Below are positions 17,746-26,616 of a stretch of 64,000 bases of DNA, piece after piece. This DNA is from Myxococcus terminator_A (GTDB taxonomy: Bacteria > Myxococcota > Myxococcia > Myxococcales > Myxococcaceae): assembly GCA_049194865.1 (NCBI GenBank), contig JBLZWL010000075.1, positions 1-64,000 of the forward strand. Direction: 5' to 3'. The notes under the pieces were generated by a model. It searched no databases, was not told where the DNA came from, and saw nothing but the letters and a program-made list of their open reading frames with translations. The position numbers were made by a program, and so were the translations under genes. The number at the start of each line of letters is the position of its first letter. Within the stretch, counting starts at the first letter, position 1.

Positions 17746-18291
17746 ATGTCAGTCGACGTGAGCCCGACAGAGAACCTCCCGCATGCCTCCCTGGCCGCCG
17801 AGCAGACGGACGCTGGCAACCTCTTCACGGCCTATGACAAGGAGGACCGGAAGGCGTCCCGAGGGCGCTGGGCGCTGGCGCTCCTGGCCGCCCTGGTGCC
17901 GGTGGGGCTCGCGGTGGTCTTCTGGACCTTCGTGCGCGAGCAGCGTCCGACGTTCCAGGTCATCACCGACCACGGCTTCAAGTCCATGCATGGGGGGATG
18001 ACGACGGACCAGGTGATGGCGCTGCTCGGCCGTCCCATGACGCGCGAGAAGGATGCGACGGGCGCGGACTGCTACCGTCACGGCGCGCCGTCGGTGGAGA
18101 AGGAGTTTTTCCTCGTCTATTCGGTCTGTTACGAGGACGGGAAGCTGCGGGACGTGAAGCAGCAGAAGTTCTCCGCGTGGTCCGTGGAGCCGGAGACGGG
18201 CACCTTCCAGGCCCCGGCGGGCGACGTGGTACCCGCGCCCCCCGGCCCCCAGGAAGCGGCGGCCCCGTCGTCCACGGCGGGCTCGCGGTAG
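17746..18291 (+). CDS. Single-span membrane protein with BamE/SmpA-like motif
   Basis: 181 residues. A membrane segment at about 41-62 (WALALLAALVPVGLAVVFW) is followed by a domain with the motif GMTTDQVMALLGRPM. That motif recalls the GMT-x-x-V-x-x-LG-x-P pattern of BamE/SmpA-like lipoprotein folds. Two Cys (DCYRHG, SVCYEDG) and an Ala/Pro-rich tail follow. Exact function is unknown. It is divergent from ppk1 and 66 bp upstream of the histidine kinase on the same strand. Confidence 0.6.
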   Translation: MSVDVSPTENLPHASLAAEQTDAGNLFTAYDKEDRKASRGRWALALLAALVPVGLAVVFWTFVREQRPTFQVITDHGFKSMHGGMTTDQVMALLGRPMTREKDATGADCYRHGAPSVEKEFFLVYSVCYEDGKLRDVKQQKFSAWSVEPETGTFQAPAGDVVPAPPGPQEAAAPSSTAGSR

Positions 18292-18357
18292 TCCCCTCCG
18301 CGTCCCGAGTGCCTCACACCTGACGCCAAGCCGTCCCATGGGCGGGGGTGTGGGTGC

Positions 18358-20739
18358 ATGGCCAGCGGGGCCACCTTCCGGGCTGTGCCAGGCCTCGGGC
18401 AGGCGGCCGGCGTCCTGGTGCGCAAGGGGGGTGGCGTGGGGCGGCCGTGGACCTACTCCCAGCGCGTCGGCGCTGGCGTCATCGCGTCCCTGCTGGTGGC
18501 GCTGGCGCTGGCGGTGACGTCGGCGGTGTCGCTGTTGTCGGTGCGCTCCACCCACAAGGCGAGCCTGCTCGAGCTGTCCATGGACCTGCTGGAGGTGGAG
18601 CGCCTGCGCCGGGCCTTCAGCGACAAGGTGTCCAGCGAGCGGGGCTATGCGCTGTCGGGCGACGCGCTCTTCGCCTCGGAGATGGTGGCGTCGCGCGAGC
18701 GCTTCATCGCCACCTATGAGCGGTTGGACCCCCGGCTGGGCACGGAGCCCGCGGCGTCGCTCCTGGAGTCCGCGATGCGCGCGGAGCAGGAGCACGAGCA
18801 GGCCGTGCGGGAGCTGGTGGTGGCGCATGCCAGCAGCGTCCCCCGCGCGCGGCTGGAGGCGCTCTTCGAGGAGCGGGTGGGGGACACGCGCCTGCGCGCC
18901 TATGAAGCGCTCCAGCAGCTCTCCGCGAGCGTGGAGGAGCGGCTCGCGCTGGGCATCCAGTCGGCGGTGGACCTGGACGAGCGCGTCCTGGTGCTCACCC
19001 TCATCGCGGCGAGCCTGGGGCTGGCGCTGGCCGGGGTGCTGGCGTGGGTGTTGTCGCGGCGGCTGGGCCCCCTGCGGGAGGAGGCCGAGGCCAGCACGAA
19101 GCGCTTCCAGTTGCTCGTCGAGGGCGTGCAGGACTACGCGCTCCTGCTCCTGGACGAGCGGGGCCGGGTGGCCAGCTGGAACCCGGGGGCCACGCGCATC
19201 ACCGGCTATCAGGCGGCGGAGGTCGTCGGCGAGTCGGTGGACCGCTTCTATCCCCCGGAGGCGGTGGCGCTGGGAGTGCCGGAGAAGGAGCTGGCGCGCG
19301 CGCGGCGGGACGGGCGGCTGCGCACGGAGGGGTGGCGCACGCGCAAGGACGGCACGCACTTCTTCGCGGAGGCGCTCATCAACACGCTGCTCGACGACGA
19401 CGGCGAGCTGCGGGGCTACGCGGCGGTGACGCGCGACATCACCGAGCGGCAGCGCGCCGAGCGCACGCAGCGGTTGTTCGCGGAGGCTGGCCGTGTGTTC
19501 CAGCAGTACCTGGACCCGGACCAGATGGTGGCGGAGCTGGCGCGGATGATGGTGCCGGAGGTGGCGGATGGGTGCCTCTTGTACATGCTCACCCCGTCCG
19601 GGCAGTTGCGGCCCCGGGCGGTGAAGCACGCGGAGGCGGAGAAGGAGCCCTGGCTGTGGGAGTCGGTGCGGCGCTACACGCCCCCGTTGGATGAGCCCCA
19701 GGGGCTCTGGCAGGTGATGCGCACGGGGCGCTCCCAGTGGGTGGAGGATGTGTCGCCGGAGATGCTGGCGCAGTCGGCGGTGGACGCGGAGCACTTGAGG
19801 TTGATGGAGCGGGTGGGGGTGCGCTCGTCCTTGTCGGTGCCGCTGCGCGCGGGGGAGCGGACGCAGGGGGTGCTGGTGCTGCTGATGTCCGTGCCGGAGC
19901 GGCGGCTGACGCTCGCGGACCAGGTCTTCATGGAGGAGCTGGCGGGGCGCGCGGCGCTGGCGTTGGACAACGCGCGGCTGTTGCGCGAGGCGCGCGAGGC
20001 GGTGGAGCTCATCGGCGTGGCGGCGCATGACCTGGGCAATCCGCTCAACACGCTCCAGTTGCTGCTGCGCAGGCTCCTGCGCACGGACCTCTCGGTGGAG
20101 CGGGAGAAGGTGCGCGACGGGCTGGGCACGGCGCTGAAGCAGACGCAGCGGCTGGGGCAGCTCCTGCTCAACCTGCTGGACTTGTCACGGTTGTCCGCGG
20201 GGCGCCTGGTGCTGGACGTGGCGCCGGTGGACCTGGCGGACCTGGCGCACGAGGTGGTGGAGCGCTTCGCCGCGCACGCGGCGGAGGTGGGCACCCGGCT
20301 CGTCTTCGACGCGGAGCTGGGGCTGGTGGGGCAGTGGGACCGGCTGCGCCTGGACCGGGTGGTGACGAACCTGGTGTCCAACGCGCTGAAGTTCGGCGCG
20401 GGCCAGCCGGTGGTGGTGCGGGTGGAGCGGGCGGGACTGGCGCGGGCGCGGCTGGTGGTGCGGGACTTCGGCGAGGGCATCGCCCTGGAGTCGCAGCGGC
20501 GCATCTTCGACCGCTTCGCGCAGGTGCCCTCGGCGGGCCGGCATGCGGGCTTCGGGCTGGGGCTCTACATCGTCCGCCAGCTGGTGGACGCGCACGGGGG
20601 CTCCGTCCACGTGGACAGCACGCCGGGCGAGGGCTCCACCTTCACGGTGGAGCTGCCATTGATGGAGCTGGGCGGGGAGCGGGAGGACGACGCGGGCGAG
20701 CCGGCGCCTCCGCGCGACGGAGGCACGGGCCTTCCGTGA
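18358..20739 (+). CDS. Membrane sensor histidine kinase (CHASE3-like, PAS, GAF)
   Basis: 793 residues. Two membrane segments at about 37-61 and 212-234 flank a helical extracytoplasmic domain with the CHASE3-like SSERGYALSGD motif. A PAS domain with YALLLLDERGRV and SWNPGATRITGY is at about 246-360. A GAF domain at about 365-545 is followed by a HisKA domain whose phospho-acceptor His (AAHDLGNPLN) is near 557. The HATPase domain has an N-box VTNLVSNALKFG and GFGLGLYIVRQ. No receiver domain is attached and no response regulator gene lies next to it, so it is an orphan kinase. It is convergent with the abiE operon. Confidence 0.92.
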   Translation: MASGATFRAVPGLGQAAGVLVRKGGGVGRPWTYSQRVGAGVIASLLVALALAVTSAVSLLSVRSTHKASLLELSMDLLEVERLRRAFSDKVSSERGYALSGDALFASEMVASRERFIATYERLDPRLGTEPAASLLESAMRAEQEHEQAVRELVVAHASSVPRARLEALFEERVGDTRLRAYEALQQLSASVEERLALGIQSAVDLDERVLVLTLIAASLGLALAGVLAWVLSRRLGPLREEAEASTKRFQLLVEGVQDYALLLLDERGRVASWNPGATRITGYQAAEVVGESVDRFYPPEAVALGVPEKELARARRDGRLRTEGWRTRKDGTHFFAEALINTLLDDDGELRGYAAVTRDITERQRAERTQRLFAEAGRVFQQYLDPDQMVAELARMMVPEVADGCLLYMLTPSGQLRPRAVKHAEAEKEPWLWESVRRYTPPLDEPQGLWQVMRTGRSQWVEDVSPEMLAQSAVDAEHLRLMERVGVRSSLSVPLRAGERTQGVLVLLMSVPERRLTLADQVFMEELAGRAALALDNARLLREAREAVELIGVAAHDLGNPLNTLQLLLRRLLRTDLSVEREKVRDGLGTALKQTQRLGQLLLNLLDLSRLSAGRLVLDVAPVDLADLAHEVVERFAAHAAEVGTRLVFDAELGLVGQWDRLRLDRVVTNLVSNALKFGAGQPVVVRVERAGLARARLVVRDFGEGIALESQRRIFDRFAQVPSAGRHAGFGLGLYIVRQLVDAHGGSVHVDSTPGEGSTFTVELPLMELGGEREDDAGEPAPPRDGGTGLP

Positions 20740-20775
20740 AGCGAACAGGGCCAGCGTGCGGCAGTGGAGTACCGG

Positions 20776-21744
20776 TCAGCGTGGAAGATGCGTCCGCTCG
20801 AGCCAGGCCTTGATGGTCGCCAGTGCCTCATCGAGGGGCTGGCGCGGCCCCCAGAACATCCGGCCAATGGCGTCGTACGCCGCATGAATGGCGTTGGTGC
20901 GAGCACCTGGGTGCAACATGAGGCAGGAAGCATCTGGCGCGGGAGGAGTCGCAATCTGCTTGTGCTCAATCATGTCGGACGCCAGCGCGTGCATATTGCT
21001 GTAGTCGGACAGGCTCGGTAGCACCGTCTCGGCCTGGATGATGCGTGCCGCGTCTTCGAAGTGGCGCACGAAGGAGGCCGGAGCGATGTCCTCCCGCGGC
21101 ACCCTCTTTTGAAGTGCGTCGAGCTTCTCGAGAAGCGTTACGAGGGGGTGCACGCAGCGCACATCCCGAGGGCGGTTGTCTTCGTATTCGTTCAACTGCC
21201 CCAGTGCCTCGAGTTCCTCGTGCACGAAGGACGTCATGTCCCTCGGCACGAAGGGCGTCACGCGCGCATCACCAACCTCGAGAAGGACGAAGGGGCGGAG
21301 CACGTCCGCGAGGTCTCCGCGATGGTGCGCGGGGTAGCTCAACTGCACGTTGCATGCGCGCCAACGGCTGGTGTCCGTGTTCACCAGGTCGAGCGTGGTG
21401 TTCATGCCTGGCACCTGGACGAGTGAACCAAGCGCCTCGAAGTAGGCGCGGCGTTCGTCCGTGACCTTCTTCCCGTCCTTGGCCCAGCTCGACACAGCAG
21501 GGAGGGCGACGGTTCCTGGCTCAATCTTGAGGTCGAGATCTTCGGAGAACCGATGGATGAGGGAGAAGCCCTTGGACAGGGAGGTGCCCCCCTTGAACCA
21601 GACCTCGAAGCCAGCCTTGTGGAGCGCCCACAGCGTGTGGGTGACCCAATAGTCCTTCTCGACGAGCGCCAGCGAGAGTCGACGCTTTTCGGCGACGATG
21701 CGCAGGAGCGCGTCGAACTCCTCGTCTTCGTGAATGAAACTCAA
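20776..21744 (-). CDS. abiEii: AbiEii-type nucleotidyltransferase toxin (type IV TA)
   Basis: 322 residues. The nucleotidyltransferase motif region is clear: KGGTSLSKGFSLIHRFSEDLDLKI at about 51-74, with GGTSLSK (motif I) and SEDLD (motif II). This signature is shared by AbiEii/AbiGii/MenA toxins, which halt growth by nucleotide transfer and give abortive phage resistance. The gene starts within the end of the antitoxin gene (ATGA overlap), the usual type IV arrangement. Length fits the family. Confidence 0.88.
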   Translation of the reverse strand: MSFIHEDEEFDALLRIVAEKRRLSLALVEKDYWVTHTLWALHKAGFEVWFKGGTSLSKGFSLIHRFSEDLDLKIEPGTVALPAVSSWAKDGKKVTDERRAYFEALGSLVQVPGMNTTLDLVNTDTSRWRACNVQLSYPAHHRGDLADVLRPFVLLEVGDARVTPFVPRDMTSFVHEELEALGQLNEYEDNRPRDVRCVHPLVTLLEKLDALQKRVPREDIAPASFVRHFEDAARIIQAETVLPSLSDYSNMHALASDMIEHKQIATPPAPDASCLMLHPGARTNAIHAAYDAIGRMFWGPRQPLDEALATIKAWLERTHLPR

Positions 21745-22322
21745 GCGGCTCGCGCCTTGAGCGCGGCGTAGACCACGTCCCGTGTGGACTTCGTCCCGTA
21801 GCGCTGGGCCATCGCACGGAGGTTCTCCCGGTCGAAGGATTCATGGGCCAGCGCACGCGTCAGCGCGCTTCCCAGGGCCGTACGAGAAGTGCCCGCCCGG
21901 TCGGCGTTCTCCAAGAGGTCCACCACGAACCACTCTCTTGATGCGGGAGTAGGGAAGGCGACCCTCCGCAGCTCGAAGCGGCGAGGGCCGAACTCGACGA
22001 ATCCGGAGCGCTTCGTGTTGTAGACCAGGGGCGTCGCGAACACCGCTGTCGCGCCAAGCCCCAGCGCGTTCCATCGCTCGGGGCCGGTGAAGACGAATGG
22101 GCTGTCATCGAGGAACGCCTGCATGAGCGCGTCGTCCCCCGGTGGCACCACGCCGAACTTGCTCCGCTGGGGAGAGGTGAACAGCCCGTGCGCGAGCTGA
22201 ACCAACAGCCCCTTCTTGATCAGTTGCTTGGCGTACCTGGGCGCATTGGCACTCCAGGGCTCGAAGTCCCGCGTGCGGTAGACCCGTCCTGCCTCAAGTG
22301 GTGGGAGCACCATGGTGGTCAT
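21741..22322 (-). CDS. abiEi: AbiEi-type antitoxin/transcriptional regulator
   Basis: 193 residues. The N-terminal part (YRTRDFEPWSANAPRYAKQLIKKGLLVQLAHGLF, about 15-48) is the winged-helix typical of AbiEi antitoxins, and the C-terminal part carries the antitoxin domain (FEFGPRRFELRR-like segment near 105). AbiEi represses its own operon by binding inverted repeats and also counteracts AbiEii. It overlaps the toxin gene by four bases. A palindrome 65 bp upstream is a candidate operator. This variant is close to the DUF6088 group. Confidence 0.82.
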   Translation of the reverse strand: MTTMVLPPLEAGRVYRTRDFEPWSANAPRYAKQLIKKGLLVQLAHGLFTSPQRSKFGVVPPGDDALMQAFLDDSPFVFTGPERWNALGLGATAVFATPLVYNTKRSGFVEFGPRRFELRRVAFPTPASREWFVVDLLENADRAGTSRTALGSALTRALAHESFDRENLRAMAQRYGTKSTRDVVYAALKARAA

Positions 22323-22386
22323 TCGTATTGATTCTCCGCGAAAAACGTACAGACGCGGGCTCTACTTGGCAAGCCTCCTCCAACTG

Positions 22387-22401
22387 CTCAATATTATTGA
22401 G
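22387..22401. promoter_or_regulatory. Candidate AbiEi operator palindrome
   Basis: A perfect 15-bp palindrome CTCAATATTATTGAG lies in an AT-rich patch 65 bp upstream of the antitoxin start. AbiEi proteins are known to bind inverted repeats upstream of their own gene. The link is by position only. Confidence 0.45.
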
Positions 22402-22509
22402 TTTCTCTGATGAGCCCCAGGCGAGCCTGTCGCTGCTCGCTCGCCTGTCTGGGAGACCTCCATCCAGTCCAGGCCCACGCGGTACGAAGCCCGCGCACGG
22501 CGGACTGGA

Positions 22510-23001
22510 TTAAAGACGCTCCATTGTCTCGGCCGTGCGCTCCTCGCGGACGTTGCCGGTGTTGAGGGTGGTGGCCGGCTCGAAGAGGAGGACATGGACC
22601 TCCTCCTCCGCGACGGGCCGGTGCTCCACGCCTCGGGGGACGATGATGAGCTCTCCGGGCTCCACTTCCACGGTGCGATCGCGCATCTCCATGCGCAGCC
22701 GGCCGTGGAGGACCAGGAACAGCTCGTCCTCATTCTCGTGGTGGTGCCAGGTGAAGGGGCCCAGGAACTTCGCCAGCCGGACGTGCTGGCCGTTCAGCTC
22801 ACCGACGACCTTCGGAGACCAGTGCTCGGAGAAGAGGGCCAGCTTCTGGGCCAGGTTGACCTTGTCCACGCCGGGCGGCGCCACGTCGGTGCTCACCTCG
22901 TTGGTGGAGTCCTCTCCGGAGTCGGACTCGACGCGGCGGCCGGAGTCCCAGCGCGGAGGGCGGGAGGAGTTGGCGGTGGGACTTCGAGTGGGCGCGCTCA
23001 T
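22510..23001 (-). CDS. Cupin-domain protein
   Basis: 163 residues with a small-barrel cupin in the C-terminal 110. Metal-ligand motif 1 is present as FTWHHHENEDELFLVLHG and motif 2 as VPRGVEHRP, with a PGE turn between. The N-terminal 50 residues are polar and likely disordered (SDSGEDSTNE). Single-domain cupins of this type bind a metal and often act on small acids or as sensors. No partner gene is nearby, so the substrate is unknown. The start at 23001 has GGAG about 11 bp upstream. Confidence 0.8.
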   Translation of the reverse strand: MSAPTRSPTANSSRPPRWDSGRRVESDSGEDSTNEVSTDVAPPGVDKVNLAQKLALFSEHWSPKVVGELNGQHVRLAKFLGPFTWHHHENEDELFLVLHGRLRMEMRDRTVEVEPGELIIVPRGVEHRPVAEEEVHVLLFEPATTLNTGNVREERTAETMERL

Positions 23002-23150
23002 ACCGTGGAGTTCTCCTGTCGGGACTTGGAGTCCGCAAGCCACCATGCCCGAAGCCCGGGCCGGATGTCTGTCTTTTGATTCCGCCAGCGCCGCTCATGG
23101 ACAACCGGGCGCGGGGTTGGGTCGACTAACCGACGAAGCATGTGCCTGCC

Positions 23151-24071
23151 TCAGTCTGGGTAGAACATGGGGTCTCTCGTGGTGACGAACGAGGAGATGA
23201 CGGAGGCCACCTCGTGCGGCAGCCCGGTGAACTGCACGCCCACGCCCGGCATCAGGTCCGGCATGCGGGGATTGGCCTCGCGCACCCAGCGCACCACGCC
23301 CGTCACCTTCATGGGACGGCCGCCCGGCAGCGTGAAGTCCAGCTCCACCTGCGTGCCGCGCGGCACCGCGTCCACCGTGGCGATGAAGACACCGCCCTCG
23401 CTGATGTCCATCGAGAAGCCGGTGAAGAAGTTGGAGTCGCTGCGCATGTCGATGGACGTGTGCATCCGCACCCGCCCGTTGCGCCGGGCCTCCGCGCTGT
23501 CCGAGGCCCTCATCGGAGCCGATGCGGGAGCGGGAAGCGGTTGTCCCCGCGTCTGGGCCGTGGCGGCGGCCTGGGCCAGCTCCGCCTGACGCGCGCGAGC
23601 GGCGGCTTCCTGGCGGGCCCGCGTCCTGGCCGCGGAGGACTCCACCTGCTGCTTCAGCGCGGCCTCCGCGTCCGCCACCGCGCGAGCCACCTGCGCGGTC
23701 TGCTCCTGCTGGATGCGCAGCGCGGCCTGCACCTCCGTCCCCATCCGCTTGCGTGCTTCCAGCGCCTTCTCGCGGGCCTCCAACGCCTTCGCGCGCGCGG
23801 CCTCCACGTCCAGCGAGGACACGCGGGCGGCCTGGAGCCTGGCCGCCTGCTCGCCCACCTGCGGATCGGCGTCCGGCTCCTGGTGGGCCCGGGCCAGCGC
23901 GGCGCGCACTCCGTCGAGTCGGGAGGTGAGCGCGGCGGTGTCGGCGAGGGCCCGCGTCACCTGCTCCGCGAGGCGGGCCTCCTGGGCGGACAGCTCGCTC
24001 TCGGCGCGAGCCAGCTCGGCCTCACGGGGGCCCGACGGGGGGACGCGGGCGGCAGGGGGCGGCGAGGTCAT
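23151..24071 (-). CDS. Coiled-coil protein with C-terminal PilZ domain
   Basis: 306 residues. Residues about 15-190 are a long Ala/Glu/Arg-rich heptad region (coiled coil). The last 110 residues form a PilZ-type domain: RRNGRVRMHTSIDMRS gives the basic binding motif and MDISEGGVFIATVDAVPRG the DxSxGG motif. The middle is Pro/Ala-rich. PilZ domains commonly bind cyclic di-GMP; many myxobacterial ones have variant RxxxR motifs, so binding here is plausible, not certain. It stands alone. Confidence 0.82.
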   Translation of the reverse strand: MTSPPPAARVPPSGPREAELARAESELSAQEARLAEQVTRALADTAALTSRLDGVRAALARAHQEPDADPQVGEQAARLQAARVSSLDVEAARAKALEAREKALEARKRMGTEVQAALRIQQEQTAQVARAVADAEAALKQQVESSAARTRARQEAAARARQAELAQAAATAQTRGQPLPAPASAPMRASDSAEARRNGRVRMHTSIDMRSDSNFFTGFSMDISEGGVFIATVDAVPRGTQVELDFTLPGGRPMKVTGVVRWVREANPRMPDLMPGVGVQFTGLPHEVASVISSFVTTRDPMFYPD

Positions 24072-24140
24072 TCTTGGGACTCCAGAGGGGCGCCACTGTA
24101 GCAGGCTCCCCGGGAAGTCCACGGGACACTCGCGGGTGGG

Positions 24141-25493
24141 TCAATCCGCGCCCTTGATGCAGGCGACGGGCTTGAGGCGCCGGGCGACGCGGGCGAGCCC
24201 CGCCATCTCCACCGTCTCCAGCACGTCGTCCAGGTTCTTGTAGCAGGGGCCGGACTCGTCGAGCGGCGTCTGGCGGGTGTTGAGGATGATGCCGGACTCC
24301 GCCATGCGCGCGTCGGTGACGTCCTGCCGCAGCACGCGCCGGGCCTCGCCCCGGGACAGGCGCCGGCCGGAGCCGTGGTTCACCGAGTAGATGGACTTGG
24401 ACGCGCCCTCTTCGGCGAAGAGGATGGCGCTGCCGGTCTCCATGGAGCCCGGAATCAGGATGGGGTGGCCGGTGTCCTCCCACGTGGTGCGCTTGAGCGC
24501 GGGGTGGCCCGCGGGGAACGCGCGCGTGGCGCCCTTGCGGGCGACGAACTTCCCGGCCTCCTTCTGGATGAGGTTGTGGGAAATCTCGTAATAGACGCTG
24601 GCGGTGCCGCCGAAGACGTCCTCGAGCGCGGCGCACACGGCCTCACCGATGATGAGCCGGTTGGCCACGGCGAAGTTGGCCGCCATGTTGTGCAGGTTCC
24701 AGTACTCGCGGCCCATCGGGCTGTCGGCGTCGAGCCAGACGAAGTCCTCGCTGCGGCTCTTCAGGCCCAGCTGGGCGGCCCCCTTGACGAAGAACGTCTT
24801 GGCGATGTTCCACCCGAAGCCCCGGCTGCCGGTGTGGAGCATCACCCAGACGCGGCCCTCTTCATCCACCTGCATCTCGGTGAAGTGGTTGCCGCCGCCC
24901 AGGCTGCCCAGCTGGCCGCGCTTCTCGTAGGCCCGCTCGGGGATGTCCACCCGGTCGTCCTCCACGGGGATGAAGTCGCGCTCGGTGACGGCGGAGCCTC
25001 GGCCCAGGGCCTTGGCGCCGTGGCGGACGACCTCCGCGAAGGCCCGGTCGGACACCTTGCGCTGCGCCTGCACGCGACTGGCGCCCACGCCCACGGCGAT
25101 GCGGCGAGTCACTTGCTCAATCCATTGGCGGCGCTTCGCGGGGTCCGCCACGTCCTCGGCGTTGAGGGACGTCTGGAGCTGCACCATGCCGCAGCCGATG
25201 TCGTAGCCGGCGGCGGTGGGGAGGAGGATGCCGTCCGTCTCCACCACGGTGCCGATGGGGACGCCGTAGCCCACGTGACAGTCGGGGGTGACGGCGACGC
25301 GGGTGACGCCGGGGAAGGACGCGGCGTTGACCACCTGATCGAAAACGGCGTCCTCCAGGCCGGGGAGCTCGGGGCCCTCGCCCCACAGGAGCTTGTCGGA
25401 CAGGAACAGGTCCGCGTCGACCTTCATGCTCTTGGTCTTCGGAAGGACGTAGTGGCCTTCGGCGGTCTTTTCCAAACGCTGCTTCCAGCTCAT
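24141..25493 (-). CDS. rtcB: RtcB-family RNA-splicing ligase
   Basis: 450 residues. Metal and active-site motifs are visible: DCHVGYGVPIG near 71, GYDIGCGM near 97 (Asp and Cys ligands), SLGGGNHF, LHTGSRGFG, and NHGSGR near 375 that contains the His guanylated during the reaction. RtcB joins 2',3'-cyclic phosphate and 5'-hydroxyl RNA ends using GTP and Mn. The start has GGGAGG 9 bp upstream. The usual partners, RtcA cyclase and the sigma54 activator RtcR, are not beside it. Confidence 0.93.
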   Translation of the reverse strand: MSWKQRLEKTAEGHYVLPKTKSMKVDADLFLSDKLLWGEGPELPGLEDAVFDQVVNAASFPGVTRVAVTPDCHVGYGVPIGTVVETDGILLPTAAGYDIGCGMVQLQTSLNAEDVADPAKRRQWIEQVTRRIAVGVGASRVQAQRKVSDRAFAEVVRHGAKALGRGSAVTERDFIPVEDDRVDIPERAYEKRGQLGSLGGGNHFTEMQVDEEGRVWVMLHTGSRGFGWNIAKTFFVKGAAQLGLKSRSEDFVWLDADSPMGREYWNLHNMAANFAVANRLIIGEAVCAALEDVFGGTASVYYEISHNLIQKEAGKFVARKGATRAFPAGHPALKRTTWEDTGHPILIPGSMETGSAILFAEEGASKSIYSVNHGSGRRLSRGEARRVLRQDVTDARMAESGIILNTRQTPLDESGPCYKNLDDVLETVEMAGLARVARRLKPVACIKGAD

Positions 25494-25911
25494 GGCCTTG
25501 CCTCCCCTGACGCCCCTGGACAGGGGTGAACACGCGCGAGGGACGGGAGCGTCCGAAAGAAGCTGACTCTGGCGCCCGGGTCCGCCCGAGGTTTCGAGGA
25601 TGCTGGGAGAGCGGGCGGGAAAGCGAGCGAATTTCCGAGGTTTTCCCTCGGAGAACGAGGGTGGGCGCAAGGTCTCGACGCGGTGCGTGGGTGGTGGTCG
25701 CCCCGGACCTGGGGACGAGGACGGAGGGGGGTGCTGTTGCCGTCTCGACGTCGGCGCCTCATCCTCGTGGTGGCCCCGAGGCCTGGCGCGCGCACCCGGA
25801 CGGTCGACCGAAAGTCGGCTCGCGTGCGAAGCGCGGGAATTGGATCGGCGAAGGACTTGCCGCATTCCGGCTCCAGGCCCATCCATCTCCTATCCAGGCA
25901 GGGGGTGGGCG
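25494..25911. other. 418-bp gap upstream of rtcB, no gene seen
   Basis: No convincing reading frame occurs on either strand. Two small hairpins are visible: CCCCT/AGGGG at 25513-25526, close to the rtcB start, and CCGAGG/CCTCGG at 25635-25651. Either could be part of a leader for rtcB, which reads leftward from here. Promoters for rtcB and the small secreted protein must lie in this gap. Confidence 0.5.
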
Positions 25912-26253
25912 ATGGGTTTCCTCGGTGGGATGTTCCTGGCGGTTGCGTTGCAGGCGGTGCCGGCGGATTCGTTGGCGGGGCCGGTGTTCAATCCGTCGAT
26001 CTGCGCGAAGAAGCGCGTCGACGCGTGCGGTTGTCACCACGTGTATGGGATTCGGCACTGCCATCCCAACCGCAAGGGTGGGCACTGCGAGGCGCCGGTG
26101 AAGGCGCAGATGCCGGAGGAGAAGGCGGAGGCCCCGGTGTTGGAGAGCCGCGAGCCGGAGCCGGCGAAGACGACGGAGCAGGAGAAGGCCGCACAGCCTC
26201 CCGTGACGTACGAGAAGAAGCGCTTCGACCCGAAGAAGTCCGTGCCGATGTAG
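25912..26253 (+). CDS. Small Cys-rich exported protein
   Basis: 113 residues. An N-terminal signal peptide (FLGGMFLAVALQAVPADSLA) is followed by a short Cys/His-rich module with CGCHHVYGIRHCHPNRKGGHC near 40-60, then a charged Pro/Glu/Lys-rich tail. Spacing of Cys and His could bind a metal or form disulfides. The family is not recognised. Start at 25912 is chosen because the signal peptide begins there; the frame is open upstream without a ribosome site. Confidence 0.55.
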   Translation: MGFLGGMFLAVALQAVPADSLAGPVFNPSICAKKRVDACGCHHVYGIRHCHPNRKGGHCEAPVKAQMPEEKAEAPVLESREPEPAKTTEQEKAAQPPVTYEKKRFDPKKSVPM

Positions 26254-26616
26254 TCCGCGCGCGGCGCGAGTCCTGGATTGAAGGTGGGAGGCGCCTCCGT
26301 TGTGTGGAGGCGCTCCGCCAGGCACGTGTCGGCGAGGATGCGCGGGCCCACGTGCCGCGGCGTGTGCTTTTTCAGACGGCGTTGCTCGACGGTGAGTAAA
26401 GGTGCTCGGCCACACGCTCACCGGAGACGGTGTCGTCGTGGGCCTCGGTGGCGCCCCTCGCCAGATAATGGAACAGAGAGCGCGTCAGGTGAGAGCGCTC
26501 GAAGCCCTCGTCACGGAGCGCGGCGGGCATCTCGGCTCCGATGCGAGGGCGAGCGCGGGGTCCACGAGACACGCGGACCCGTTGTCCCCGACCTGGATGA
26601 TGGCGGCCCGCGTTCG
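26254..26616. other. Gap with a possible decayed minus-strand gene end
   Basis: No intact gene is seen in these 363 bp. On the minus strand the stretch 26372-26533 reads about 53 residues that look protein-like (ALRDEGFERSHLTRSLFHYL, DDTVSGERVAEHLY) and end at a stop. The frame upstream is antisense-like and has no sensible start. It may be the C-terminal remnant of a lost gene. Confidence 0.3.
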
